Shown here in pieces: positions 18,453-28,795 of a stretch of DNA of 64,000 nucleotides. Source of the DNA: Chitinophaga horti (GTDB lineage: Bacteria; Bacteroidota; Bacteroidia; Chitinophagales; Chitinophagaceae); the NCBI RefSeq assembly GCF_022867795.2, contig NZ_CP107006.1, forward strand, positions 4,154,001-4,218,000, read 5' to 3'. A program made the position numbers and the translations under genes. The notes under the pieces are model-generated. The model was given only the letters and a program-made list of their open reading frames with translations. It did no database searches and was not told where the DNA came from. Numbering within the stretch: the first letter of the stretch is position 1; the number at the start of each line of letters is the position of its first letter.

Positions 18453-21400
18453 TTACCTATACAACCACACCCTCATTAATGACAATAACTGGTCGATTTT
18501 CAGCGGTTTGGTGATATAATCGGATGCTCCGGCCTCCAGGCATTTTTCCCTATCACCCTTCATGGCCTTGGCCGTAACGGCGATAATCGGCAATGCGCTG
18601 TTCTTATGTTCGCGGCGTATCTTCTGCATTGTTTCATAACCGTCCATTTCGGGCATCATGATGTCCATCAGCACAATATCGATCTCATTATTTTCACTCA
18701 GGATGTTCATGGCTTCCTGGCCGCTTTCTGCCGTAATCGTATTAATATGATAACGTTCGAATGCCGTAGTCAGGGCAAACAGGTTACGTACGTCATCATC
18801 CACCACCAGCACATTTTTATGGCTTAACACATCCCGCTGTGAGCGCAGGTCTTCTATCAGCTTCCGTTTCTCGGGCAACAGGCTTTCATGATGAATATGC
18901 AGTTGCTGTACCGTTTCTTCCAGTAACAGATCGAGTGAATTTACATCTTTCAGCAGGATCTTGTTGGCATATTGTTTCAGCTTCGATTTTTCCTTACTTG
19001 AAAAATCCTTTGCCGAATATACGATAACCGGTGTAGAATTATAGCGGTTGATGGATTGAATGTTCGAGAAAAGATCGGCACCCTCTACATCAGGCAGCAT
19101 GTAATCGGCGATAATACAATCGTAGGACCCATGTTCCAGCCGCTGTAACGCCTCTTTCCCGTTATCGACAAAATCCAGTTCGATCAGTTCCCCGTTGTCC
19201 AGTATCCTTGCGATCTGGGAAGCATCCGGTTCGTTATCCTCCACGATCAGTACACGCTTCTGTTTACGTAAGTGCTGCTCGATCACATTGTTGAACAATA
19301 CAGACAGGTCTTCGTTCTTCAACGGTTTCAGGTTAAAGCTTCTTGCACCCCGATGCATGGCCAGCAGACGGTTTTCCTCGCCGGATATCAGGTGAATAGG
19401 GATATGACGAAGGTTAACATCGTTCTTGAACAGATCGAGGATACGCCAGCCGCTCGCATCGGGCAGCTTCACGTCGAGTGTAACCGCGATGGGCTGAAAC
19501 TTGTTCGTCAGGTTGAACACATCGCTGAAGCCCGTCGCCACTACTACCTTCAGGCCTACCTCATGCGCTTTTTCCTGCATGATTTTCGCAAAACGCACAT
19601 CATCTTCTACGATCAGCAACACCTTATCCGTATCGATCACATTGTTACGATCATCACCAATATCGTTGATGATTTCATTAATGCCTTCCAGGTCCTTTGT
19701 GTCAGACACTTTCACTGTTGGGACAGAAGCGCCCTCGCTGAGGTGATACTCAGACACGGTTAAACTGCTTGGCTTCTCTTTTTTAATCGCACCCGGATTG
19801 TAATGTAATGGCAGGTATAACGTAAACGTACTACCCAAACCAGCCTCACTTTCCAGTTCGATGGAGCCACCTAAGAGGTCGGCTAGACCACGGCTGATCG
19901 AGAGACCAAGACCCGTACCGCCATACTTACGGCTGGTGGAACCTTCCGCCTGTTGGAACGCTTCGAAGATGATGCCTTGTTTATCTTTCGAGATGCCGAT
20001 ACCCGTATCGCGGATTTCAAAGGCTACTACACGATCTGCACTGTCCAGACTATCGTTCAGCATTTTCCAGTTACGCTGCGCTTCGTAGATACGCAGTTTT
20101 ACTTCCCCCTTCTCGGTGAACTTAAATGCGTTCGACAACAGGTTTTTCAGGATCTGGTTCAAACGCTGTACGTCGGTTTCCAGTGTTTGCGGCAGTTTAT
20201 CTTCCACTTCAATACCGAAGCGCAGGTTTTTGCTTTCCGATATATGTTTGAAGGTAGTTTCCACGAACGCAATTACCTCGTTGAAACGTACTTTGATAAA
20301 GTCGGTAGAAATATAACCGGATTCGATCTTCGACAGGTCGAGGATGTCGTTGATCAGTTGGATAAGGTCATCACCACAACTGTGAATGGTTTTTGCGTAG
20401 CGTACCTGTTTCTCGTTCAGGTTACCGTCGTGATTTTCATAAAGTTGTTGCGCGAGAATGAGCAGGGAGTTCAGCGGCGTACGTAACTCGTGCGACATGT
20501 TCGCGAGGAACTCCGATTTATACTTGGAGGTCAGCTGTAGCTGTTCGGCTTTTTCTTCCAGTGAGCGGCGGGCTTCTTCCACCTCCTTGTTCTTCTCTTC
20601 CACTTCCTCTTTCTGCTTCACGAGCAGGTGCGCCTTATCCTGCAGCTCTTCGTTCGTACGACGTAATTCATCCGCCAGTGACTGCGATTGCTCCAGCAGG
20701 TCTTCGGTACGGGAGTTCGCCTCGATCGTGTTCAATACGATACCGATACTTTCTGTGAGCTGGCTAAGGAAGTCCAGGTGGGTTTCAGAGAAGGTATCGA
20801 ATGAAGCCAGTTCAATTACTGCTTTAATTTCTGTTTCGAACAATACCGGCAGTACAATCAGGTTTACTGGTGGCGCCTGGCCAATGCCGGAGCCGATTTG
20901 TACATAATTGCCCGGCACATTCGTAATAAGAATACGTTCCTTTTCTACCGCACATTGTCCTACGAGCCCTTGTCCCATGGCGAACTCGCGGGAAGCTTCT
21001 ATTTCGTCGCCGAATGCATACGCTGCAAACAGTTTCAGTTTCGGGTTCTTCAGTTCTTCTTCCTGTTCGAGGATGTAGAACATACCTTTCTGCGCATTTA
21101 CCACCTGGGCCAGCTCCGAAAGGATACGTCGCGTTACCGTGTTCAAGTCTTTTTGTCCCTGCAGCATTTGTGTAAATGTTGCAAGGTTCGATTTCAGCCA
21201 GTCCTGTTCCTGGTTACGCAGGGTCGTTTGTTTCAGGTTGGCGATCATCTGGTTAATGGTATCTTTCAGCTCTTCCACCTCACCTTTCGCTTCCACGCGG
21301 ATCATCTGTGTAAGATCACCTTTCGTTACTGCGGATGCTACTGCCGAAATCGCACGTACCTGTGTGGTCAGGTTTTCTGCCAACTGGTTTACGTTTTCTG

Positions 21401-24400
21401 TCAGGTTTTTCCAGATACCGGAAGCGCCGGGCACACTGGCCTGTCCCCCCAATCGTCCGTCAACACCCACCTCACGGGCCACCGTGGTTACCTGGTCGGC
21501 AAACAGTGCCAGCGTATCGATCATTTCGTTGATCGTTTCTGTCAGCTGTGCCACCTCACCACGCGATACGATGGAGAGTTTCTGTTTCAGGTTACCTGTT
21601 GCTACCGCGGTTACCACTTTCGCAATACCACGCACCTGGTTGGTGAGGTTGGAGGCCATCATGTTCACCGAGTCGGTAAGGTCCTTCCAGGTACCACCCA
21701 CACCCTGCACTTCTGCCTGGCCACCCAGCTTACCTTCCGTGCCTACTTCACGCGCCACACGCGTTACTTCGAAGGCGAAGGAGTTCAGCTGGTCCACCAT
21801 TGTATTGATCGTATTTTTCAGATCGAGGATCTCTCCTTTTACGTCGATCGTTACTTTTTTACTTAAGTCACCGGAGGCCACCGCTTTGGTTACCTCGGCA
21901 ATGTTACGCACCTGCGAGGTAAGGTTACCGGTCATCTGGTTCACCGAGTCGGTAAGGTCCTTCCAGGTACCGGCAACACCCGGTACAAACGCCTGGCCGC
22001 CAAGTTTACCATCCGTACCCACCTCACGGGCCACACGCGTTACTTCCGATGCGAAGGCACGCAGCTGGTCCACCATCGTGTTCAGCGTTTCCTTCAGCTG
22101 CAGGATCTCGCCACGCACGTCCACCGTAATCTTGCGGCTCATGTCACCGTTCGCCACGGCGATCGCCACATCCGCAATGTTACGCACCTGGTCGGTCAGG
22201 TTACCGGCCATCTGGTTCACGGAGTCGGTCAAGTCTTTCCAGGTACCACCAACGCCGGGCACGTGTGCCTGTCCGCCGAGTTTACCTTCGGTACCCACCT
22301 CACGGGCTACACGCGTTACTTCGGAAGCGAATGCACGCAGCTGTTCCACCATCGTGTTGATCGTATTCTTCAGCTCCAGGATCTCACCTTTAACGTCCAC
22401 CTCGATCTTACGGCTAAGGTCACCGTTCGCCACCGCCGTCGTTACTTCCGCGATGTTACGTACCTGCGAGGTAAGGTTAGAGGCCATGATGTTCACAGAG
22501 TCGGTCAAGTCTTTCCAGAGACCTTCCACGCCCGGTACATCGGCCTGACCGCCGAGCTTACCTTCCGAACCTACTTCCCGCGCTACGCGGAACACTTCGG
22601 AACCGAAGGCGTTCAGCTGGTCCACCATTGTATTGATCGTACTTTTCAATTCCAGGATCTCACCTTTAGCATCCACCGTAATCTTACGCGACAAGTCACC
22701 TTTTGCCACCGCTGTGGTTACTTCGGCGATGTTACGAACCTGGTTGGTCAGGTTCGATCCCATCTGGTTTACAGATTCAGTCAAATCCTTCCAGGTACCG
22801 CCCACACCCTGCACTTTCGCCTGGCCACCAAGTTTACCTTCGGTTCCTACTTCCAATGCCACACGCGTTACTTCGGAAGCGAATGAATTCAGCTGGTCCA
22901 CCATCGTGTTGATGGTCTTCTTCAACTCCAGGATTTCTCCTGCCACATCCACCGTAATCTTTTTAGAAAGATCACCCAGAGCCACCGCCGTCGTTACCTC
23001 CGCGATGTTACGCACCTGGTTGGTAAGGTTGGAAGCCATCTGGTTTACGGACTCTGTAAGGTCACGCCAGGTACCTCCCACACCCTGTACTTTCGCCTGG
23101 CCGCCCAGCTTACCTTCCGTACCTACTTCCAACGCCACACGCGTTACTTCGGAAGCGAACGAGTTCAGCTGGTCCACCATCGTATTGATCGTATTCTTCA
23201 GCTCAAGAATTTCTCCTTTTACATCCACTGTAATTTTACGGCTCAAGTCACCGTTAGCTACCGCAGTGGTTACATCCGCGATGTTACGCACCTGCGCCGT
23301 CAGGTTACCACCCATCTGGTTTACCGAATCCGTCAGGTCTTTCCACACGCCACCAACACCTTTTACCGTTGCCTGTCCGCCCAGCTTACCTTCCGAACCC
23401 ACCTCACGCGCCACACGCGTTACTTCCGAGGAGAACGAGTTCAGCTGGTCCACCATCGTGTTGATTGTATTTTTCAGCTCCAGGATCTCTCCTTTTACGT
23501 CCACCGTAATCTTACGGCTCAGGTCCCCTCGCGCCACCGCCGTTGTTACCTCCGCGATGTTACGCACCTGGCCGGTAAGGTTCGCCGCCATCTGGTTCAC
23601 CGAGTCCGTCAGGTCTTTCCAGGTACCACCTACACCGGGTACGTGAGCCTGACCGCCCAGCTTACCATCCGTACCCACCTCACGCGCCACGCGCGTTACT
23701 TCGGAGGAGAACGAGTTCAGCTGGTCCACCATCGTGTTGATCGTATCTTTCAGTTCCAGGATCTCACCCTGTACGTCTACCGTAATTTTTTTAGACAGGT
23801 CACCCTTTGCTACTGCGGTCGTTACGTCCGCGATGTTACGCACCTGCGCGGTAAGGTTACCTGCCATCTGGTTCACCGAGTCGGTAAGGTCTTTCCATAC
23901 ACCCGCCACATCTTTTACCTTGGCCTGTCCGCCCAGTTTACCTTCGGATCCCACTTCCCTCGCCACACGCGTTACCTCACGGCTAAACAGGTTCAGCTGT
24001 TTCACCATGCCGTTCACCTCCGTGGCGATACGTGCAAACTCGCCCTGCAATACGTGCCCTTCGATCTGCAACGTCATTTCCTGCGACAGGTTACCTTTTG
24101 CTACGGAACTGATTACGTGTGCAATCTCGATCGTGGGATGCACCAGGTCGGATATCAGTGTATTAATAGAACTTACCGCTGTATTCCAGGAGCCTCGGGC
24201 CGTCCTGGGCAGTGTAACGCGGTGGTTAAGCTTTCCCTGGATGCCAATGGTGTTGCGGGCCAGGTTCAGTTCTTCCACCAACGTTTCGTTCAGTGATATA
24301 ATGTCATTAAGGGTGTCGCAGATTTTGCCACTAATGCCTAAGCTGTCGATGGGCATGCGGGCGGAGAAGTTGCCGTTTTTTACCTCGGCCAGTACCTGCA

Positions 24401-24548
24401 ATAAAAGGCGCAGGTCCAGCTCGTCGGTTAATATTTCGGGCACAGGCTTCATGGGTTGACGGTCGGGCGTTGTGGATTTTTGTGGAGCAATTTCCACAAC
24501 TTCCGCAGGTGAACCGTTCTTCCCCGGAACTTTCTTACGGCTATTCAT
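18453..24548 (-). CDS. Giant poly-HAMP hybrid histidine kinase with GAF and three receiver domains
   Basis: 2031 residues with no membrane segment, so it is soluble. Order: a divergent HAMP-like region (~45-190); ten tandem 92-residue HAMP-type units (191-1110; consensus [19 protein letters not shown] ... DLTDSVNQM ... NTMVDQL); a GAF domain (~1150-1290); a coiled coil (~1295-1340); HisKA ([17 protein letters not shown], His ~1353); HATPase ([21 protein letters not shown]); and three receivers with acceptor Asp near 1691 (LDVKLPD), 1815 (IADYMLPD) and 1961 ([11 protein letters not shown]). The layout resembles fungal group III (Nik1/Os-1) kinases, where the HAMP chain transmits osmotic or stress signals. 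The input signal is unknown. It probably forms an operon with the downstream REC-kinase. Confidence 0.95.
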   Translation of the reverse strand: MNSRKKVPGKNGSPAEVVEIAPQKSTTPDRQPMKPVPEILTDELDLRLLLQVLAEVKNGNFSARMPIDSLGISGKICDTLNDIISLNETLVEELNLARNTIGIQGKLNHRVTLPRTARGSWNTAVSSINTLISDLVHPTIEIAHVISSVAKGNLSQEMTLQIEGHVLQGEFARIATEVNGMVKQLNLFSREVTRVAREVGSEGKLGGQAKVKDVAGVWKDLTDSVNQMAGNLTAQVRNIADVTTAVAKGDLSKKITVDVQGEILELKDTINTMVDQLNSFSSEVTRVAREVGTDGKLGGQAHVPGVGGTWKDLTDSVNQMAANLTGQVRNIAEVTTAVARGDLSRKITVDVKGEILELKNTINTMVDQLNSFSSEVTRVAREVGSEGKLGGQATVKGVGGVWKDLTDSVNQMGGNLTAQVRNIADVTTAVANGDLSRKITVDVKGEILELKNTINTMVDQLNSFASEVTRVALEVGTEGKLGGQAKVQGVGGTWRDLTESVNQMASNLTNQVRNIAEVTTAVALGDLSKKITVDVAGEILELKKTINTMVDQLNSFASEVTRVALEVGTEGKLGGQAKVQGVGGTWKDLTESVNQMGSNLTNQVRNIAEVTTAVAKGDLSRKITVDAKGEILELKSTINTMVDQLNAFGSEVFRVAREVGSEGKLGGQADVPGVEGLWKDLTDSVNIMASNLTSQVRNIAEVTTAVANGDLSRKIEVDVKGEILELKNTINTMVEQLRAFASEVTRVAREVGTEGKLGGQAHVPGVGGTWKDLTDSVNQMAGNLTDQVRNIADVAIAVANGDMSRKITVDVRGEILQLKETLNTMVDQLRAFASEVTRVAREVGTDGKLGGQAFVPGVAGTWKDLTDSVNQMTGNLTSQVRNIAEVTKAVASGDLSKKVTIDVKGEILDLKNTINTMVDQLNSFAFEVTRVAREVGTEGKLGGQAEVQGVGGTWKDLTDSVNMMASNLTNQVRGIAKVVTAVATGNLKQKLSIVSRGEVAQLTETINEMIDTLALFADQVTTVAREVGVDGRLGGQASVPGASGIWKNLTENVNQLAENLTTQVRAISAVASAVTKGDLTQMIRVEAKGEVEELKDTINQMIANLKQTTLRNQEQDWLKSNLATFTQMLQGQKDLNTVTRRILSELAQVVNAQKGMFYILEQEEELKNPKLKLFAAYAFGDEIEASREFAMGQGLVGQCAVEKERILITNVPGNYVQIGSGIGQAPPVNLIVLPVLFETEIKAVIELASFDTFSETHLDFLSQLTESIGIVLNTIEANSRTEDLLEQSQSLADELRRTNEELQDKAHLLVKQKEEVEEKNKEVEEARRSLEEKAEQLQLTSKYKSEFLANMSHELRTPLNSLLILAQQLYENHDGNLNEKQVRYAKTIHSCGDDLIQLINDILDLSKIESGYISTDFIKVRFNEVIAFVETTFKHISESKNLRFGIEVEDKLPQTLETDVQRLNQILKNLLSNAFKFTEKGEVKLRIYEAQRNWKMLNDSLDSADRVVAFEIRDTGIGISKDKQGIIFEAFQQAEGSTSRKYGGTGLGLSISRGLADLLGGSIELESEAGLGSTFTLYLPLHYNPGAIKKEKPSSLTVSEYHLSEGASVPTVKVSDTKDLEGINEIINDIGDDRNNVIDTDKVLLIVEDDVRFAKIMQEKAHEVGLKVVVATGFSDVFNLTNKFQPIAVTLDVKLPDASGWRILDLFKNDVNLRHIPIHLISGEENRLLAMHRGARSFNLKPLKNEDLSVLFNNVIEQHLRKQKRVLIVEDNEPDASQIARILDNGELIELDFVDNGKEALQRLEHGSYDCIIADYMLPDVEGADLFSNIQSINRYNSTPVIVYSAKDFSSKEKSKLKQYANKILLKDVNSLDLLLEETVQQLHIHHESLLPEKRKLIEDLRSQRDVLSHKNVLVVDDDVRNLFALTTAFERYHINTITAESGQEAMNILSENNEIDIVLMDIMMPEMDGYETMQKIRREHKNSALPIIAVTAKAMKGDREKCLEAGASDYITKPLKIDQLLSLMRVWLYR
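21219..23978 (-). repeat. Ten tandem 276-bp repeats inside the poly-HAMP kinase
   Basis: Ten in-frame units of 92 codons (276 bp) run without spacers, each starting at EVxRVAREVG or a variant. Units 4 and 5 differ at only about 9 of 92 residues and are the only ones with RVALEVG instead of RVAREVG, which suggests a recent duplication. Units 9 and 10 are the most divergent. Such an array is a likely site of unequal recombination and of assembly collapse. Confidence 0.95.
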
Positions 24549-24695
24549 GATGGGCGATTATTAGCGTATGAGGATTTTACGATATCAGTTTATATGTATG
24601 ATGGCAATCAACTTCAAATACGGTCATTGGCTTAAGCAAGAGTTTTTACCTTTCTGGATAGGAATTATTACTTTTGATTCAAACTCTACCTATAC

Positions 24696-25109
24696 ATGCA
24701 ATTTTTAGGCCATTCGAACAGGCTGATCCTTTTGGCGGAAGATGATACCGATGACCATGAATTATTGAAAAATGCCTTTAATGAGATAGACCCTGCCTGG
24801 CAGGTGCACTGTATCGCCAACGGAAAAAAATTCGTTCAACACCTCGATACGATTCAAGATGATCAGCTGCCTGCGTTATTAGTGCTGGACTATAACATTC
24901 CGGAACTTACGGGCGTCGAGATCGTGGAAGCACTTAATCACCGCGGCCGTTATCTGGGCATACCGAAAGTGATATGGAGTACATCCGCCAGCCCTGTATA
25001 CAAAGCGAAAAGCATTGAACTGGGCGTGGCCGATTATGTAATCAAACCCAGTGACATCGCCTCTTTCCGCGATATCGCGCAACACATGTTATCTTTCATC
25101 AAAAGCTGA
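24696..25109 (+). CDS. Single-domain response regulator (Rcp1-like receiver)
   Basis: 137 residues consisting only of a receiver domain: acidic AEDDTDD near the N-terminus, acceptor Asp in LLVLDYNIPELTG (~residue 66), Ser in VIWSTSAS replacing the usual Thr region, and Lys in VIKPSD. The sequence style (LAEDDTDDHELLKNAFNEI) is that of Rcp1-type partners of phytochrome-like kinases. It has no output domain, so it probably acts as a phosphotransfer intermediate or by protein contact. It is divergent from the giant HAMP kinase across 147 bp. Pairing with that cluster is inferred from position. Confidence 0.92.
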   Translation: MQFLGHSNRLILLAEDDTDDHELLKNAFNEIDPAWQVHCIANGKKFVQHLDTIQDDQLPALLVLDYNIPELTGVEIVEALNHRGRYLGIPKVIWSTSASPVYKAKSIELGVADYVIKPSDIASFRDIAQHMLSFIKS

Positions 25110-25204
25110 TTTGTCCATATCACCGATTTTGTTGCCTGCATACGCGCGGTCCCGCTTAATATGGCTGGAATAGTGCACCTTTGCAGGAATACAAATACAG
25201 GGCA

Positions 25205-25822
25205 ATGCACAGCAAACAAATTATTACTGCCGGCACGCCGCTGGCTTCTGCTAAAAAAGCGCTGATCATGATACATGGTCGCGGAGGCTCCGCACAGGAC
25301 ATCCTCTCGATTGCGCAATACCTTAACGTGAACGACTACGCGCTGATAGCGCCGAAAGCGACCAACAATACCTGGTACCCTTTTTCTTTTATGGCTCCTC
25401 TTGGCCAAAACGAGCCCTGGCTCAGTTCCGCGCTGCAGGTGTTGGAAGATGTGGTGGATGAAGTGATTGATAGCGGCATTCCAAAAGAACATATTTACTT
25501 CCTCGGATTTTCACAGGGCGCCTGCCTTACGCTGGACTTCGTTACTCGCCACGCTGCCCGTTTCGGTGGTGTTGCTGCGTTCACCGGCGGATTGATCGGC
25601 GATAAGATCTATCCCGAACATTACACGGGCGACTTCGCACAAACCCCGGTATTCATTGGCACCAGCGATCCCGATCCGCATGTTCCGGTGGAGCGTGTAT
25701 ATGCGACCGTTAATATCATGAAGAATATGAACGCCGAGGTAACGGAAAAGGTATATACGAATATGGGCCATACGATCTCTCAGGATGAAATCGACCACGC
25801 TAACAGATTAGTCTTTAAATAG
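25205..25822 (+). CDS. Alpha/beta-hydrolase, phospholipase/carboxylesterase type
   Basis: 205 residues from the ATG at 25205. It has the fold of the phospholipase/carboxylesterase (YpfH/acyl-thioesterase-like) family: oxyanion region MIHGRGGSAQD, nucleophile elbow GFSQGA (Ser103), acidic residue in GTSDPDPHVP and catalytic His in NMGHTIS. It is cytoplasmic with no signal peptide. A TTG 24 bp upstream is in frame, but it overlaps a -7-like CACCTTTG (25176-25183), so the ATG is the better start. The cupin gene follows 1 bp after the stop, implying a two-gene operon. Substrate unknown; related enzymes hydrolyse small esters. Confidence 0.88.
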   Translation: MHSKQIITAGTPLASAKKALIMIHGRGGSAQDILSIAQYLNVNDYALIAPKATNNTWYPFSFMAPLGQNEPWLSSALQVLEDVVDEVIDSGIPKEHIYFLGFSQGACLTLDFVTRHAARFGGVAAFTGGLIGDKIYPEHYTGDFAQTPVFIGTSDPDPHVPVERVYATVNIMKNMNAEVTEKVYTNMGHTISQDEIDHANRLVFK

Positions 25823-25823
25823 G

Positions 25824-26183
25824 ATGGAACACGCTTACCCGGTTACCCGTATTTACAGCGACGCCAACGGCGACAGCCGTTTCGAGGATGTCACCGTACC
25901 AATGAACGATGCCGGCGAGATCGGCTGGATGTCGGCTCAACTGCCTGTCAAGTCGATCATCTTCCGCGAGGTGGAGCCATCGTACGATTACGATTTTCAC
26001 AACGCACCGCAGCGCCAGTACCTGGTGATGATCGACGGTGAGATAGAGATTACCACCTCGCTAGGTGAGATCAGGACGTTCAAAGGCGGTGATGTGTTGT
26101 TACTGGAAGATACGGAGGGCAAGGGTCACCGTACGCGGAATTTGCAAGCGATACGCAGGAAGTCAATTTTCGTGACGTTGTAG
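25824..26183 (+). CDS. Small cupin-fold protein
   Basis: 119 residues forming one cupin-like beta barrel: PQRQYLVMIDGEIEITTSLGE is the first conserved half and FKGGDVLLLEDTEGKGHRTR the second, with Glu and His residues suited to metal binding. There is no signal peptide. The ATG follows the hydrolase stop by 1 bp, so the two are translationally coupled and probably work on the same compound, for example a dioxygenase or isomerase step followed by ester hydrolysis (speculative). Similar stand-alone cupins are often annotated only as hypothetical. Confidence 0.78.
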   Translation: MEHAYPVTRIYSDANGDSRFEDVTVPMNDAGEIGWMSAQLPVKSIIFREVEPSYDYDFHNAPQRQYLVMIDGEIEITTSLGEIRTFKGGDVLLLEDTEGKGHRTRNLQAIRRKSIFVTL

Positions 26184-26211
26184 GCTGCAGCGAAGCGAAG
26201 ACCAACGCGAA

Positions 26212-26292
26212 AAGTTTGCTTCACCGCGGTCGCCATTACTAATAAACAAGCGCCTATTCCTCGTCGCCGTGGTGATGAAATGAAGCAAACTT
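26212..26292. repeat. Long imperfect inverted repeat between convergent genes
   Basis: AAGTTTGCTTCA at 26212-26223 is an exact inverted match of TGAAGCAAACTT at 26281-26292. Inside it, CACCGCGG pairs with CCGTGGTG with one mismatch after a 6-base bulge. It lies between the convergent cupin (stop 26183) and GNAT (stop 26307) genes and may act as a shared 3' structure. There is no U-run, so it is not a classical terminator. Confidence 0.5.
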
Positions 26293-26306
26293 CGTGTGTA
26301 GTTACG

Positions 26307-26759
26307 TCACCCGCCCACCCGCTTCTTCATACAAACACTATCCTTCGAATCCACATACTGCCCGTACCGCGGAATGTCTTCGTACTGGTGTTTGCGATAC
26401 AGACTAACAGCATCAGGCATAAAACTGCCCGTCTCCAATATACACTCGTCGTACCCGGATTCTGCTGCCCAGGTTTCCAATGCTTTTAGCACCTCACCCG
26501 CAACACCCTGACCACGATACCGGGGATGCGTAAACATCCTTTTAATTTCGGCCATGCCCTCGTACGGTTTGAAAGCACCACAACCCACCGGCACCCCATC
26601 TATATATGCTACGATCACGTGCTTAAGCTGGTCGATTTTATTGTAAGCCGCGAAGAAGTCGTTCTGTTCGCCATTTACGACGGCCAGGTATTTATCTAAT
26701 TGGATCACCAACTCCCGGAAGTCGGCATTATCGGAATCGGTGCGTTTAAAAGAAATCAT
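26307..26759 (-). CDS. GNAT-family N-acetyltransferase
   Basis: 150 residues with the GNAT core: beta4 AEIKRMFTHPRYRGQGVAGE contains the acetyl-CoA pyrophosphate loop RGQGVA, followed by a helix (VLKALETWAAESG) and YDECILETG. It transfers an acetyl group from acetyl-CoA to an unidentified amine. It is a single gene, downstream of the terminator at 26784-26810 that closes the collagen-like operon. The acceptor cannot be deduced. Confidence 0.9.
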   Translation of the reverse strand: MISFKRTDSDNADFRELVIQLDKYLAVVNGEQNDFFAAYNKIDQLKHVIVAYIDGVPVGCGAFKPYEGMAEIKRMFTHPRYRGQGVAGEVLKALETWAAESGYDECILETGSFMPDAVSLYRKHQYEDIPRYGQYVDSKDSVCMKKRVGG

Positions 26760-26783
26760 GTTCCCAGTTTTGTAGTCAACAAA

Positions 26784-26810
26784 AAAGCTGATGCAATATG
26801 CACCAGCTTT
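26784..26810 (-). terminator. Rho-independent terminator of the collagen-like lipoprotein operon
   Basis: Stem AAAGCTG (26784-26790) pairs with CAGCTTT (26804-26810), with a TGCA/TGCA inner pairing. Read on the minus strand it is followed by a U-run (complement of the A-run 26781-26786). It lies 22 bp after the stop of the minus-strand gene at 26832. Confidence 0.75.
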
Positions 26811-26831
26811 CTGTCATATTGAAAGGCTGAG

Positions 26832-27419
26832 TTAATCTTTTAATCCGAGATACGCTTTCACGGCTGCATAATTATTCCAGTCGATCGGCGATTTCCTGGC
26901 CGTAGTGCCGCCCGGAATCAATATATACCTGTACTGTTGGTATTTTGCACCCTGGTCCGTAACGGTGCCGAAGTTACCATTCGCCCATACGGTGATTTTA
27001 TTCAGCGAGAATGTCGTAGTAATGAAAATACCGAAGAAGGCATCTGTCAATGGCAGCGGATCGATTTGCGGCGCTGCGGCGGTTCCCCAGTTTACAAACA
27101 CTTTCATTTCTCCTGAAGTCAGTATTTCCTGCGTAAGTTTCGGCGCCGGAATATCTACCCCGTAAGCAAATACGCCGCCGGTATCATCCGGGATAGGCGC
27201 GTAGGTAACATCTAACCAGGCAGAATAAATAACATTCGCCGTTCCGGCTGCACCTGGCGCGCCAGCAGGGCCGGCAGGACCAGCGGGACCAGCAGGACCG
27301 GCAGGACCCTGATCGCCTTGAGGGCCGGCACTTCCATCTTTACCACATGAACTTAGAAAAGCGGCAACCGCAAATACCATCATGGGGATATATAAAATCC
27401 TGAGCGTGATTCTTTTCAT
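26832..27419 (-). CDS. Collagen-like lipoprotein of a SusCD locus
   Basis: 195 residues. The lipobox (FLSSCGKDG) puts the lipidated Cys near residue 25, immediately followed by about eleven Gly-X-Y triplets, five of them GPA. A ~140-residue beta-rich C-terminal domain follows (DVTYAPIPDD ... KITVWANGNFGTV ... YRYILIPGG). Gly-X-Y repeats form a trimeric collagen helix, so this is probably a rigid surface stalk that displays a trimeric head. I do not recognise the head. It is the last gene of the operon that starts with susC at 34589; similar short collagen-like lipoproteins occur singly in Chitinophaga-type genomes. Function unknown. Confidence 0.82.
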   Translation of the reverse strand: MKRITLRILYIPMMVFAVAAFLSSCGKDGSAGPQGDQGPAGPAGPAGPAGPAGAPGAAGTANVIYSAWLDVTYAPIPDDTGGVFAYGVDIPAPKLTQEILTSGEMKVFVNWGTAAAPQIDPLPLTDAFFGIFITTTFSLNKITVWANGNFGTVTDQGAKYQQYRYILIPGGTTARKSPIDWNNYAAVKAYLGLKD

Positions 27420-27462
27420 AAAAACAAGTTTAGATATTTGATGTTAGTGTTAAACGTATTGA

Positions 27463-28776
27463 TTATCTCACCCAGGTAATCCACCTCCGCGAGTCTGCAG
27501 CGCTCACCATGTCATAGCTGCCGGCACTGGTCTGAACAAGGTAGTAGCCCTGTGTACTTAAGAACTGTAGACGGGTATTATCGAAGGGCGCTCTGTTTGC
27601 CGGGATATTCGCTGCTCCCAGCACCCCGAAATTGGTAAAATAGATCCGGCCATTGTTGAAAACAGGCGGTTGAAATGCAGGACCATAATACAAGCCAGGC
27701 CCCTGACTTCCATTCAAATAGAATCCAGCCAGGTCAACGAATAAACCGCCTCCTACATCCTGGTATTCCGAGAAGAAAATGATAAACTGGAAACCAGGCA
27801 ACGTTTTCACACCAAATGCATCCGTTATTCCATTCGCCCTGAACCCGTCAAAAGATCTCCAATAACCCGCTCCGGTTGCGCCATTCCACCAGCGCAGCGG
27901 GGCTCCGGCATCATTCGCCACCGGCGCGTTCGCACCGGCAATCGTACCGGCCAAATTACCATTCGCATTCACCTGGAAAATGCCTGTACCGGTATTCCAG
28001 CTAAGGCCTGACAGGTAACGGATAGTCGTATTGCCATTCACCAGCGGCTGCGTAAACTCGATACCGGAACTGGAGAAGTAGTAGGTCGTTGTAAATGCCT
28101 TCGGTGTTCCCCCATCAATCCAAATGAAAGTAATGGTGCGCGTAAGTGGGTTGATGCGGATCTCATACGGCGTGCCGCCTACGGTTAATACTTTAAAGTA
28201 TTGCTGAATGAACGCCGAGGTAGACTGGAACAGGATCGATGAACGCCAGGTACCGCTGGTCCACGCCTGCAAATCAGCCTGGGTCGATTTCCGGAGGATT
28301 AGTTTACTACCCTGCTGGCGGCCTGTCAGTTTGATGCTGTCTGCTGTCAGCGTATCGAGACTAAACTCGAAATCGGAATACAGGCCGGCTCCATAATCAC
28401 CGCCATTTACAGCTGCATCCGGGTCGGCCAGGATGTGCAGGTAAGTGTAAGTATCGAATAACAGGCAGGGTTGCTGCAAGGCTTTTAACCGGTAGCTGCT
28501 TTCTTTTTCAACAGATGCGGTGGTCGTATCAATATCGCTGAAGGTCTTAACGCGGTTGGCGTTATTGAACGAGAAATGGAAGTTGTAGATGCCTCCCTGC
28601 GAGGTGACCAGTTGCGCATTCCAGCCATACTGCGAGGTTTCCAGCGCCTGCTGGTAACTGGCCAGGGCCGCGTACATGCGTTCGTTGGCCGACTGCTCAA
28701 ACAGGTTGTTATCGTCCTTATCACAGCCGGAGAAGGCCAGTAAAGCGGAGAGCGCGTATAATAAAACTCTTTTCAT
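27463..28776 (-). CDS. DUF4302-type lipoprotein
   Basis: 437 residues with a lipoprotein signal (LLAFSGCDKDDNN, Cys ~18). The opening ERMYAALASYQQALETSQYGWNAQLVTSQGG ... is the hallmark of DUF4302 lipoproteins, spread over residues ~30-60. The rest is beta-rich with many aromatic residues. This family travels with SusCD and the HExxH lipoprotein found directly upstream (19 bp). It probably binds ligand at the surface; no catalytic motif is evident. The overall arrangement is seen in many Bacteroidota, but the substrate is not established. Confidence 0.82.
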   Translation of the reverse strand: MKRVLLYALSALLAFSGCDKDDNNLFEQSANERMYAALASYQQALETSQYGWNAQLVTSQGGIYNFHFSFNNANRVKTFSDIDTTTASVEKESSYRLKALQQPCLLFDTYTYLHILADPDAAVNGGDYGAGLYSDFEFSLDTLTADSIKLTGRQQGSKLILRKSTQADLQAWTSGTWRSSILFQSTSAFIQQYFKVLTVGGTPYEIRINPLTRTITFIWIDGGTPKAFTTTYYFSSSGIEFTQPLVNGNTTIRYLSGLSWNTGTGIFQVNANGNLAGTIAGANAPVANDAGAPLRWWNGATGAGYWRSFDGFRANGITDAFGVKTLPGFQFIIFFSEYQDVGGGLFVDLAGFYLNGSQGPGLYYGPAFQPPVFNNGRIYFTNFGVLGAANIPANRAPFDNTRLQFLSTQGYYLVQTSAGSYDMVSAADSRRWITWVR

Positions 28777-28795
28777 TCGTCTTTGATTTAATCGG

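Noticed and set aside
21139-23646. Long plus-strand open frames (up to 469 codons) opposite the HAMP repeats
   Set aside because: They repeat with the 276-bp period of the minus-strand gene, have no leader or recognisable domain, and are rich in Ser/Thr/Arg as expected for an antisense shadow.
21219-23978. Regularly spaced repeats as a CRISPR array
   Set aside because: The repeats are 276 bp, contiguous, in frame and protein-coding, without unique spacers.
25181-25204. TTG start extending the esterase by eight codons
   Set aside because: The TTG is inside a CACCTTTG promoter-like element, and the shorter ATG start gives the normal N-terminus of the family.
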